Under the pieces are notes generated by a model. The model did not search any database. It was given only the letters and a program-made list of their open reading frames with translations, and was not told where the DNA came from. The translations under genes were made by a program, and so were the position numbers. Source: Anisus vortex (taxonomy: Eukaryota; Mollusca; Gastropoda; Planorbidae). Taken from it: DNA of 64,000 nt. Shown here piece after piece: positions 49,603-61,300 of this stretch (position 1 is its first letter; every line of letters starts with the position of its first letter). The stretch is taken from the NCBI GenBank assembly GCA_949126835.1, contig OX421497.1, forward strand, positions 10,164,920 through 10,228,919, given 5' to 3'.

Positions 49603-50345
49603 CACATTTGGGAAATAGAATAGCCATTCTAAGTTAAGCGTCGGAATACAGTGATTACATATAACATTATATTATATTACAATTACATACTAATGCATTC
49701 ATAAAAAATGTTGTTATTGAAAATAGAAAAGTATATATTATATAGATGTAAACATAAAGATTATTTTTAAAGTCTTCAAAGAGATTAATGTGAAGTTGGT
49801 TCACCGACTCGTCCTGTCTACGACTAGCAGGCTTTATAGGAAAACAGGTTTATTAGATCCAGTCTATTTTTGGTTAAAAGCGTGTCTTTATTTAGTATGG
49901 TTAGCAAACATTTTTAAAAAAACTACTTTTGTATTGTCTAATAAAGTTATAGACTATTTATTACCTTAGTTTCAGCACCCAATATTAAAAAAAAACAAGA
50001 ATTATCAGGTAAACGTCTTGTTTTTGTACACTGTATCCTACATTTTACCTGCTTTAAATAGTAAGCCTTTCATCCTGTCTTATAAAGGCTTCATTAATTT
50101 CCTGATATCCTATTTTTTTAATTCCTCTTTTAATTCCTACTCTATTTACCTTATCAACAATTCAAATTTCTCTTCAACGATTTACTTAATCAATATTTTT
50201 TGTTATATTTCGAAATATCCCAAAGATTCCAAAATTGTTGTGTGTAGTCTTTTTTGTAAACATGATCTCCACAGAGCCGTATGTTGTTGTTTCTCAGCCT
50301 AATTTTATATTATTATACAAAGTTTATATTATTATAAATATATCC

Positions 50346-50785
50346 CTGTTTAATACTGTCACAAATAGTATAAATTGATTCAACTGATGTTACAAATAGT
50401 CTAAATAGATTCAACTGATGTCAAAAATAGTCTAAATTGATTCAACGTATGTCAATAATAGTCTAAACTGATTCAACTGATGTCAAAAATAGTCTAAATT
50501 GATTCAACGTATGTCAATAATAGTCTAAACTGATTCAACTGATGTCAAAAATAGTCTAAATTGATTCAACGTATGTCAATAATAGTCTAAACTGATTCAA
50601 CTGATATCAAAAATAGTCTAAATTGATTCAACGTATGTCAATAATAGTCTAAACTGATTCAACTGATGTCAAAAATAGTCTAAATTGATTCAACGTATGT
50701 CAATAATAGTCTAAACTGATTCAACTGATGTCAAAAATAGTCTAAATTGATTCAACGTATGTCACAAATTGTTTAAATTGATTAA
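50346..50785. repeat. 31-bp minisatellite with 62-bp higher-order unit
   Basis: Two alternating 31-bp variants (TAGTCTAAATTGATTCAACG and TAGTCTAAACTGATTCAACT) make a dimer repeated about six times. The paralogous region at 430-580 has only about four diverged single units. Confidence 0.92.
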
Positions 50786-50831
50786 TCTTATACCACGAAC
50801 AACTTGGTCTACATTGAATCATTATATAATA

Positions 50832-52053
50832 CTAGTGGTTTTCCCGTCAAAATGACGGAGAAACGTTTGTTAAGAGAGAAGAAGAACAAATTAAAAACTG
50901 CAGTGAGAAAGTTTCTTTCGGTATTTAGTTTTTGTTATTTTTGTTTTGTTTAATTGGTTGTATAAAGTCCTTCATTAAAGGATGTTCTCAATAGGGCGTT
51001 TGCAATCACGTGACAAAAAGCACGTGATTTTTGTTTACTTTGTGTAGTGGTGTACAAGTACAATGGTTTCATATAGGCTCGAGCTTTTTTTAAACGATGT
51101 TTTGTGTTTTAAGTCTTATTAAGATTTAAGCTGTATTATGTATGTTAAATAAAATAGGCTATTTTATTATTATCATAGACATAGATCATAGACGATGTGA
51201 GCCTAATAGTGACTTGACTAGACTAGATATTTACCAACACTATCACTTGGCATCGTAGCTGCCTACTTAGCCATTAGCCCATTAGCCTAGCCTACGAAAC
51301 ATTAAAAGTGTAGGCCTATAAAGTGAAATTGAAAGTGTAAATAGGTCTAGCCGGCCCTAGCCTAATCACATTAATCAATTAATCTACAGTACTACTATTT
51401 ACCTCCTTATTTTTGAGTAGGATAGCCAATATTCTTTTGTGAATTTGGCATGATAAGAAACTTCACCATATGCCATATTTGTTCCTCAATATTTACAAAT
51501 GACGTCACTAAAAAACTTAAGCTCCGCCCATTGCAAATGCTCTATCGCGACGTAAATCCATGAAATAATTAAAACATTTGGTTACCTCTACCATTAATGA
51601 AAAAAAAATGAATTGATAGACATTACGTCATAAGCTAGTTATCTCTCGCAAGGCCGATGTTTACCCCCCCCCCTTTTCCCTCTGAAGGTCAAACCCATGA
51701 ATCCCGCGATCGGTGATAACTTACAGGATAAATAAACAAGTGTATACCAGGGGAATTATTTGGATAATTTGGAAGACCTCGCGTTCAACATAGTAAATGA
51801 ACGTTCAAAGGGAGATCATTCTAAAATGACGGTCAGTTTAGAACCTTAACATACGGTGATTAGTAATAAGTCTAAGTTTATTTTTTTTAAATTAACGAAT
51901 TAAGCAATAGTGTTGATAAAATAAAATTGTCTTTTGGAGGACGTTTCCAATTTATACATTTAACTTTTGACCCGATTGGTCAAACGTCTTAGGAGCCTAT
52001 TGCGAACAAACAGACATCTAAATAAATAAACTCACTGTAATTATATTATGTAA
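50832..52053 (-). mobile_element. Helitron-like non-autonomous element, family 1, copy 2
   Basis: On the minus strand it ends with hairpin CCGTCATTTTGACGG, GAAAACCA, CTAG and a host T. Comparison with the empty paralogous site (about 600-615, TATAATATACTCTCTC) shows insertion between A and T without target duplication. Both are Helitron hallmarks. It has no coding capacity. The length is about 670 bp without the nested MITE. Confidence 0.7.
50994..51542. mobile_element. 549-bp TA-flanked MITE nested in the Helitron-like element
   Basis: TA lies on both sides (50,992-50,993 and 51,543-51,544). Ends are GGGCGTTTGCAAT and ATTGCAAATGCTC, matching at 11 of 13 inverted positions. The sister element at 14,907-14,915 reads straight through (CTCAATAGCGACG), giving the empty site. 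Tc1/mariner-like target choice; no transposase. Confidence 0.8.
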
Positions 52054-53126
52054 TACTCTCTCAATGTTATAGTAAATGAGATGGAATCTTTTTTTAAGAC
52101 CAGTTTATGTATGGAGTTGGGTTATGATATTTAGATTTTTGGCTAAGGAGTTAAGGAGTAAAACATTATTTTGTCAGAGGTAGGCTTACAAGCAATATTC
52201 CAAGAGCGGCAGGTGCAGCCCTTATGACAAACGTCGCAGGTAAGTGCCTGGATAAAGTCGCGCATACCTGCTTGTTTGCCTTGTAATGAGTTTTCCCCCA
52301 GTATATAAATGGAAATTCACCCGTATGAAACGAGCATAGTAATGAACCTGCCAACGGAAGCAGCGTTTGTCTTCGGACCAAACTGTTGCGCGTTGGAACG
52401 CAATGTCTGTAACAGAGGATTACTGCATACAATGAGCCTTTGAGCCACCGACATAAGCATCATTAAACCGGCCAAGCCCCATTAATACACTTAGGGTATT
52501 ACACTAAGGCGAGATAAGCCAAAAAACGAATTGTATACTCACGACCGATTTTCACAGCACGCCCTAAAAAAGGCATCATTTTATCACGCCCTAAAAAAAG
52601 GCATAATTTTATCTTAAAACGTATAAATTATTTAATGGCCTATCCACTAACTAGTAAGACTGGCTCGGAGGGCAAGAACTACTTTATCTGTCAACGTAGA
52701 CGCATCATCATAAACCGGCACAAACGGCTGACCGGTCCCTTCTGCAATTTGCTTCTGCATGCTCGAGCAGTCAAAAAGCCTGTATTCGAGTATCTCCTCT
52801 GCTTCACTGCAGTTTCAATACTGCGGACCGTGCCTAGTTCGAAACTTACCACCAGTTTTGATGGTCATGGGTCCATGTGTTGGTTACCGGAATAGTCAAC
52901 TCCATCCAACTTTGAGTCGATGGTGTGAAAATCTATTAGTTTACGACTACCGACCTACAGTTCTTTGCGAATACGGTCATTCTGCGTAACATTGTACAGC
53001 GGCAACCCTTTTTGTACGACCTCATTTTGTGGCAAACCATTATTGACTGGACTTACTGGTTGATCTTAAATTCTAACAGCCCTTAGACCTGTTGCTTTAA
53101 CTTGTACTTTAAAGAGTTGTAGTAAG

Positions 53127-53342
53127 TAAATATCCCTTCGCGCAAATTTGATCATAGGGCCGGTGAAGCAGCGTTCACCAGTTTCCGAGGCGGCACAATA
53201 CACAACCGCCTTTACTTTAGCCTAACTAAGGTCAGGTACCCCTCAGAGCTGGGTAGACTCAGGGACACCTTCCAGACCCGGGTAAAAATTCCAGGACCTT
53301 CGGTACGCCAGTCGAACGTACTGCTACTCAACCACCGTGCCT
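53127..53342 (-). mobile_element. tRNA-derived SINE, family A
   Basis: Minus-strand copy within segmental duplication copy 2, absent from the paralogous place in copy 1; head partly deleted. Confidence 0.75.
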
Positions 53343-54099
53343 CTGTTGATGTAGTACCGTATCGATGGCCGACGTGTATTGCGGCGCCAATAGGCCCGTG
53401 GTCTCCAATCAGGATATGCTTCCATTCCTATTGGTCAACATAGTTTGACTACAAGGCAGCAGTTGATTTTTTTTTTACGGAGTTTTCTGTCCTAGATAAT
53501 TACTATCCCTCATCTGCTCGGATTTAGAGTAAAAGCTCTCTATATCAGCTTTTCGCAATCATATCCTTGGATTTATGGGGCATTTTTTGAAGAGTATCCT
53601 TACCACGGGATACCCTACATCAGGGGTCGGCAACCTATTGTACGCGTGCCACACTTGGCCGCTTATTTAGTATTCAAGGCCAACCCTATCCGCTACCTAC
53701 GAACGCGCTTGGTAAGAGGTGATAGCTCCACAAAAACCGTCTCAACATAGTTTCTTTCTCTCAAATTTTTATATGTTTTAAATAACAAAATAAGACACAA
53801 TAGTTTAGTAGGCTATGTATGAAGAAGTATATTATTTTAAACGGAATAAGCAATCATATGTTACCTTCAAGCAAGCTGTCCAGGTAAGAGAAGGGGTGAA
53901 GGAGGGAGGGAAAAAGACAGTGAGTAACAGAAAAAACTAAATGGAGAGAGGTGAAGGGAGGGGGACTGGGTGGAAAAGGGGGGAGGCGTATGCAAACAAT
54001 ATGAAATTGATATTATGAATAAATGAATTAAAATAGACCTAATATCCATAATCTAAATGCGGCACTTGGTATGTAAATGTAGAGATACAATACACGAAT

Positions 54100-54320
54100 C
54101 AGACATGCAACTTGAGCAGGGCAGAATTGTATAGGAGAAGGGATATATACTGGAGCAGGGCAGAGTTGTGTAGTGGATGGTATATATACTAAAGCAGGGC
54201 AGAGTTGTGTATGGGAGTGGATATGTCTCTGGAGCAGGGCAGAGTTGTGTAGGTGAGTGGATATGTACTGGAGCAGGGAGGAGTTGTGTAGTGGAGGGTA
54301 TATATACTTCAGTTGTTGTG
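54100..54320. repeat. ~43-bp minisatellite, about 5 units
   Basis: The unit contains CTGGAGCAGGGCAGAGTTGT and a GATATGTA/GTATATATA part. Copy 1 has a single unit at 3,206-3,244, where the hAT element inserted. Confidence 0.85.
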
Positions 54321-54971
54321 TAGGGGACATTGTATATCCTACAGACTTTTTGTTCAATGCGGCGGTCTAGCGAAATAGCTTTTGCTTGCCCAGGTCCGCA
54401 TGGCGGCCGCTGGACGGAATTTTGCACCCCACTTCCCTCACCCCGATATTTGATAAGATACCGGGCGCCTTGGCTCCCCTCTTACTTCGACCCCTCCATA
54501 CTGTGGTGTTGGGGTTGCTATTCTGAACGTCACAAATTAAAATCCTGGTTATAAACAAAAATATAGGTTATTTCTTAAATCTGTTATATAAGAACCTTTT
54601 TTTTCGGCAACCAAAACAATTTTAGCAAGGCAAATTGACCCACTTCCCGTCATCCTATCAAGCTGAAACAACGCACTTAGACTCGTTGCCGATGTCAATA
54701 ACACGTTCTGTCAACATTTCAGATAACCCCCCAAAATCAGTGTTCTTTTTATTCAGTTTCTTCAAGGGGAAATATCCTGATTTTGTGGTTTATTGCAACA
54801 TTTTAAAATAAAAAAACTAAATGCATCTAAAAGATTTATATGTAGAACTTTGTTAAGGTGTCGTTTATTTTTTATTTTTGGAAATATAAATACAAAACAA
54901 AATAAATCTTCAAAAACAATCGAGGTTAATTTTTCTAGATTTTAATACATGAAATATTGCACGTTAAAAAC

Positions 54972-54977
54972 TTTATT
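54972..54977 (-). promoter_or_regulatory. Polyadenylation signal of gene B
   Basis: AATAAA about 95 bp after the gene B stop codon, matching the spacing in gene A. Confidence 0.7.
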
Positions 54978-55071
54978 CACATTAGTCAACAAATAAGAAA
55001 GACTTAGTTAGCAATAATAGTGAACATAACCCAACAACTTGCTCTCGAATGCTAAACACTGCCTGCCTGCC

Positions 55072-55362
55072 TTATCCAACAATGTTGCTAAATCTGGACA
55101 CCGCGAGCGCCACGTTGGAATACGTGTATGGAACAGACGACCAGAAGGGAAACCCTGATGGGTCGGCGTTGTAGCCGTGGAAATCTAACGGGGTCGGTAT
55201 TCCGAAGTGCTCCTGTTCCAACATGGCGGCGTAGTCGTCGGGTTCGATGTAGCCCGCGACCCCGTAAACGAACGTCACCGTATCTGGCAGTTTGGACCAA
55301 TCAGAAATGGCGGTTCCGTTGAGATACTCGTATCTGTTGGCCGGGTACCAGAATGGAACAGT
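55072..55362 (-). CDS. Gene B terminal coding exon
   Basis: 97 codons starting TVPFWYPANRYEYLNGTA and ending VALAVSRFSNIVG before TAA. Acceptor TTTTCAG|AC. Its codons are noticeably GC-richer than the surrounding introns. Confidence 0.94.
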   Translation of the reverse strand, partial: TVPFWYPANRYEYLNGTAISDWSKLPDTVTFVYGVAGYIEPDDYAAMLEQEHFGIPTPLDFHGYNADPSGFPFWSSVPYTYSNVALAVSRFSNIVG

Positions 55363-58300
55363 CTGAAAACATTTGCAATAAATCAAAACAGAGATTGAAA
55401 GACTTTGTTTTTTAATGTATAAGTTTGAATTATTGTTAAACAAAGAAATATCAATATTTATTATATAGTTTTCTTTGTCTAAACTACAGTTTAAATCTGT
55501 ATATAATGTAAGTAGTAAAGTAGCCCGTCGGACCAAATTGATCAAAAGGGCCGGTGAAGCAGCGTGGACCAGTTTCTGTGGCCAAGGCATACTAGGTGAT
55601 TGTGTGGCCAGCACTATGCACAGCCCCCTTTACCTTACCGCAACTAAGGTCAGGTACCTTTAAGGGCTGGGTAGACTCGGGGGCACCCTCCAGACCCGGG
55701 GAAAAATCCTAGCCTGCACCAGGATTCGAATCCAGGACCTTTGGTACGCCAGCTGAAGGAGCTGCCGATAGGACACCTTGTCCCAAAATCCATATGTATT
55801 ATAACTATACAAAAAAAGTTGAATGTTTCGTCCTGAAGGTTCTGTCTAAATTTAAGTTTGTTAACTTAAGCAACTGATTTAATGACCTGGAAGATATTCC
55901 GGAAGAAACACAAAACGTATATATTTTAGCCCTTGCTTATGAATTTTTTTAAGCGCTTTTATCTAGATCAGGTATTGGCAACCTATGGCACGCGTGCCGC
56001 ACTTGGCACGCAGAGCAATCTCCAAAGGTACGCAGAGGTTTCACAAAAAGGTAATTCGAGTCTCTTCGACAAGAAAGTGAATGCTAAAGCAGGATAACTT
56101 TTAGGCTTTTAGCACGCTGAATGAATCAGAAGTTCTACTTTTGCAGACAATTATAAAAAGGTTTCCGACCCCTGATCTAGAGTATACGGAACTTCTTAGA
56201 ACTAAATGGGAAGAAATTTAAAAAAAGCTCAAACAGCATGGCGGATACTGGCGGAAGTGACATCAGAGTAATATTAATTGAGCCACCGAATATCTGCTCC
56301 TATCCCCTATGCAAGAACAAATGCATATAAGAACTCTTTATTTCCAAATGGCATCCGAGCATTGAATGGGTTGCCTTAACAAACCGGGAAAACCAGTAAC
56401 AAAACATCATTTAATTTAAAACATTGATCAGAATGCAACATTAGAATCCAACTACGGATAAGCGTAGGACGCAGTAATCTTCTGTATAGAAGGAACTTCT
56501 GTAACATATAAGACAGGGGTCGGGAACCTTTTTGTCTGAGAGAGCCATGGACACCGCATATTTCAAAAAGTAATTATGTGAGAGCCATACATTTTGTTTA
56601 AAACTAAAAATTCAAGTAAATGTGTACATTTTGTGTATTTTCAACACTAAAAGTACAATAATTATGTCTCTGAATTCTTCTGATGCTGAGCTGCAGTAGA
56701 CTTTAGTTAATTTGTAGAATGAAATATTGATATGCAATTAAAATGTAGATCAAAAAGTTTTAAAAAAAAACCATTTTTTTTTAAATCAAACATTTGTCTG
56801 CGAGCCAGATGCAGCCATCAAAAGAACCACATCTGGCTCCCTAGCCATGGGTTCCCGACCCCTGATATAAGATAATGATATAAACTCACTTGTGCGTTTT
56901 TGGACGAACCAGAAAAGAAGGCGTTCCACGGGTCGTAGTTTCCGTCCAACGTGTGCTCCGTCAACCAAGTAATGCACCCGGTGATGGTGGTAATCACAAT
57001 CCCAGGCGTCCCTGCGAACAAAATATATGGAGTTGTAATATGCTAATAACAAAAGTAAGAAACCATAACATCGAAATCTATTTTACAGAACTGTAGCACA
57101 CACTTATGATTTTTGCTTGGCTCATTTTTCTTTTTTTTTTTTTAAGTTTCTCGCTTTAACTGTTAAAAAAAGTAAACAAACAATTGTCGCCTTCAGTGAT
57201 GACGTTAATTAAACGTGTGATGCGGCCCCAGCAAATGTAGGTCATAGAGAATAAGCAGGAAGCAAACCTCGTTTTAACAAATGTTACGGACTTTGCGTGA
57301 TTTAAAAATCGTTATTCTTATTGTTTTAAGATCCTGGGCTATTACAGCAACCGTATGTTACCGATATCGGTTTAAATATAAGTAATAATTTTAAAAAATA
57401 TCAATGCTTGTATAGCGCATATCCGGTTGAGGACAGATCTATTCGCTGACAACAGTTACCCAGCGGGCACACCTTGTCGAATCGACGAAGAAAAAAGCGA
57501 AAACCACGAAAATACGTAGAAACCACGTTTTATCCCCTTCGATACGACGTGGTGTACCCGCTGGGTCAGAATACAATCATCGAAGAACAGACGAAAATGT
57601 ATATATGTACATTATATCTCAGATAATAATAAAAGTTAGTTTACAGGTTGCTAGTGAAGAAAGATGGCCGTCGAAGTCGCCTTCACGATTTCGATGACGC
57701 AACCAAACAGAAGATACGATGTCTTTAGTACGGTGCAGTATATTTCATAGTTATTTCCCTTGATTAAGTGCCGAAGGTGTGTGATGTTGGGGGGAGGGGG
57801 GGGAGAGAAAGGGGTGATTGCAAGAGAGAACGTATTGCTATTATTTATTATGTAAAAAAAAAGATATGGGGAGAGGGGGGGTATTGTGAAATCTATACAT
57901 GGTTAACACGTGGGCACATGGATGGGTGTCTGTTTGTGAATGGGTTGTGGGAGTGTCTATTTAGTATTAGTTGAAAATCAATCATGCATGAAAAAAATAT
58001 ATGCGTTGAGATTAGAAAGATTGTTCAGATTAGGCCTGTTCTTCTTGCGACCCGATAATAGGCCCTATTTGCTTTTATGACCAGGTACGGGTCCAGACCA
58101 GGTATTTGGGAAACTCTGCTCCAGCACCTTAATTAACACTAATGGCGTCACTCGGGTTGTTGGTGTTGTTTTAATTTAATTACATATTGTTTCCGCTCCT
58201 ATGACCAACTTTATAAAGGTTTTAAAGCATTAGTGATGTTTTTTTTTTCAAAATGTCATTGTGTATATATAACAACTAACGATTTTAAATTAAAAAGAAA

Positions 58301-61300
58301 AAAAACTTAAATGTTTCCCAATTCAGGATAAGTACAGTTTAAACTGACTAAGCAATTGATGTATGTTATTTATTGTACATCACTCTTCCCGCCCCCCCCC
58401 CCCCCACACACACACATACACACACACCCAAAACACTGGTATAAAATATCATTATGTGTGTGTGTGGTATGATTAAAACTCCAGAAAAAATTTTCTGTAT
58501 GACCCTCTGTATGGATTGTGGAAACTAAATGAACTTTAAATCCAACTACACCAAAGGAAAATTTGCTGAAGAAAAATACTGTAAAACTTCTAATCAAATC
58601 TCCCCAAGCAGTGATACAAATTTCGAAACAAAAAGAAGGAATATTTTCTTATGCAATTTTTGTTTTTACAGTTACTTTAAGCTGGTAAAGAATCGTAGAT
58701 GAAAAATGGGATTCGACAAGAGGTTGCTAAGTGTGGCCTCCTGCTGATATGACACATTTAGGGCTGCCTGTTCACCTGCCACTCCTTCGCCCCCACTCCC
58801 TCGCCCCCACTCCCCCCCGCCCCCCCCCCCCCCCCCCTGGTGCTGATTGCTGAAGTGCTGGTCCGTGTCAATTGCTTAACAATATGCTTGTGTGTTCTTC
58901 ATTGTAATCTTTGCATGGATCATGTACTGGTGTCTATGTCCAGCCCAGTCAAATGTTTCATTGATTATCAACTCTCGAATGTACAGATACTAGTTTATTG
59001 TCAAATCTAAAACGTCTACATTCTCGGCAAGTCGAAAATGTCCTATATTCGTTATAATCATTAGCTCAGAAATGGCCTTTTTCTTAACCCTTCCCGTACC
59101 GACCTACTTCTATTTATGCTGTCTTCAGTTCCGCTATATACGCGCCCGGGACTGTAAGGGTTAATTACGTAATAGTTGTTGTACACAGGATAGAAAACTC
59201 TACATGTCTATAATTAATGTCCCAGACCCAAATAGGGGTTACAAACAGTAAGTGTATAATATTAGTCAACCATCAATTAGAAAATGACATTAAAAGTAAA
59301 TTTAAAAGTAGATCTAATTAGTTAATCATCAATTCGGACATTTCTAAAACAATGATTTAATTATCCAAACGTTGATATTTAAAGTCTGGTGCTTTCTATC
59401 GAGCGTAATTAATTATATTATGAGAAAACCCAATGTTGTAAAAATGTATAGTATATTACTAAATATATTGTATAAGTATAGATGTAATGTATATTTCCAA
59501 AAACATACTTTTCGAAACATAAAGAATGAATATTTTCTGATGCAATTTTTCTTTACTTATTTTGACACTTACTTAACCTGGTAAAGAATTATATGTACTA
59601 AAAAAAAATAGCCCTGTCTTATATAAGTATCTTATATTATAATCAATAATAAAACCTAATATTCAATTTTATATAAACCAATTAAACTTAAACGATTCAA
59701 TTTTTTGTTTACAATTTAATGTTAGGCCTCCATCGCGTCTCCTGCTTGTGCTGCATTAAGCTTATTTACACCACACGAGCTTAATGACCATTGTAAATTT
59801 AAGCTATGGAACGTGTGTGTGTGGTGCCCCTATTCTCTTTATACTCGATTGATTATATTGCTTAACAAGCTAAATTGCCCGGCGCTGCTCGCGGGAAAAC
59901 AATTACATACGCCTAGCCTATAGCTAGAGATAAAATATGTATTACCACAATGAACAGAAAGCTGTAATAATTTTAAATATATAATTATTAGAACACTAAT
60001 TATTTATTTAAAACTTTTAGGAAATTAATTTAAACTAAATATTGTAATCGGGTTTTAAAAAGGGTATGTTTTTTTCATTTAACAAAAAGTTAGGAATCTC
60101 CCTGGCTGAGAATCGAAAACCCGTTTCCCCGCTCCCGCATGTCTAAAATTTAATTCTTAGATTTTACTTACTGAAAAAATTTTAGGAAACCATTTTTTTT
60201 TTAAGTCCTGAAATTCTTTACAATCTTTAAAACAATTATTATTGGAACATTTTACAAAGTTGTCTGCCTATTGATTTTACAGAAAAAGAAAAAAAAGTTG
60301 TCAATGGGTAAAGAACCCAGGTCAACCCGCATGGCAGCCCGGGACGCTAATCACTGAGCAAGGGAGGGCACGTGTAGAAAGCGAGACCGCAAAAGTAAAA
60401 TATGAGACAATACGGTCACGTGTCTTTAAATTAACCAATGAGAGTTGGATTAGACACAAACATCGTACTTCATAAATGTAGATGTATAATCAACCCCTGA
60501 TGTTTTAAAAAAAGGCGCTGTTTTACCTAGCCTCCAATGAGATTTGCCCGTCGAGTCATCGTAGATACTCCAGGCGTACATCAAGGCGTTAGCGGCCATT
60601 GCAGTTGTAAAGATTCTGTCTTCTCCTCGTACCTGGTGGCAGATCAAACACACACATTTTATATAGGTTAGTGTAAGTTTGTGGAGTTAATCACCGACCT
60701 ATAAAATGAATAGATGGAGCCTCCTTAGTAAATTTGTTTGTTACTATTTATGCAAGCTAAGACTAAAAGTGTTCATACTCATTCACTTTTCTATATAAGT
60801 GAGTAATAGGAATTAGACAGTATAATATAAGACCTTAGAAATATTGTGTGCAGTTGACGATTGGTGATATAAGTCGATATTGATGATTGCACACGATTGC
60901 AAATACAGGTAAAGGTTTTCTTTAAAGCTAAACTGAAAACAACGGACATAATAAGCAATCAAACCTACACGTTTTTCTATATATGCCTTTAATATTAAGC
61001 ATTAAAGTGTTTCGTAGATCATAATAAATTTCTCCATTTTCTTTCTGAATAGGAAAATATAGAATACATGTATAGACTTTACCGGGCGAGTGACGTCACA
61101 GCGAAAGGGGAGATTACAAATAATTTAGTGAATGGATGGTTGAATGGGTGGAATATATATTTGTAGACAGATGGATAGGTGAATGGATACGTTATATAGT
61201 GGATTGGTGGATTGATGTGTAGATGGATGGGCTAGTGAATGGTTAGGTGCGGAGTATAAATGGGTGAATAGACAGATTTCTCGTTGATAAATGGTATGCC

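Larger units (their letters stand above)
49923..54802. repeat. Segmental duplication, copy 2 (3' flank of gene B)
   Basis: Collinear with 1-5,577 (see that entry). It ends 270 bp below the gene B stop codon. Copy-specific events are the 31-bp array, the Helitron-like insertion with nested MITE, a SINE at 53,127 and a ~43-bp array at 54,100. Confidence 0.8.

Noticed and set aside
53617..53660. hAT MITE start (CAGGGGTCGGCAACC)
   Set aside because: No partner end or target duplication was found nearby, so it is at most a fragment.
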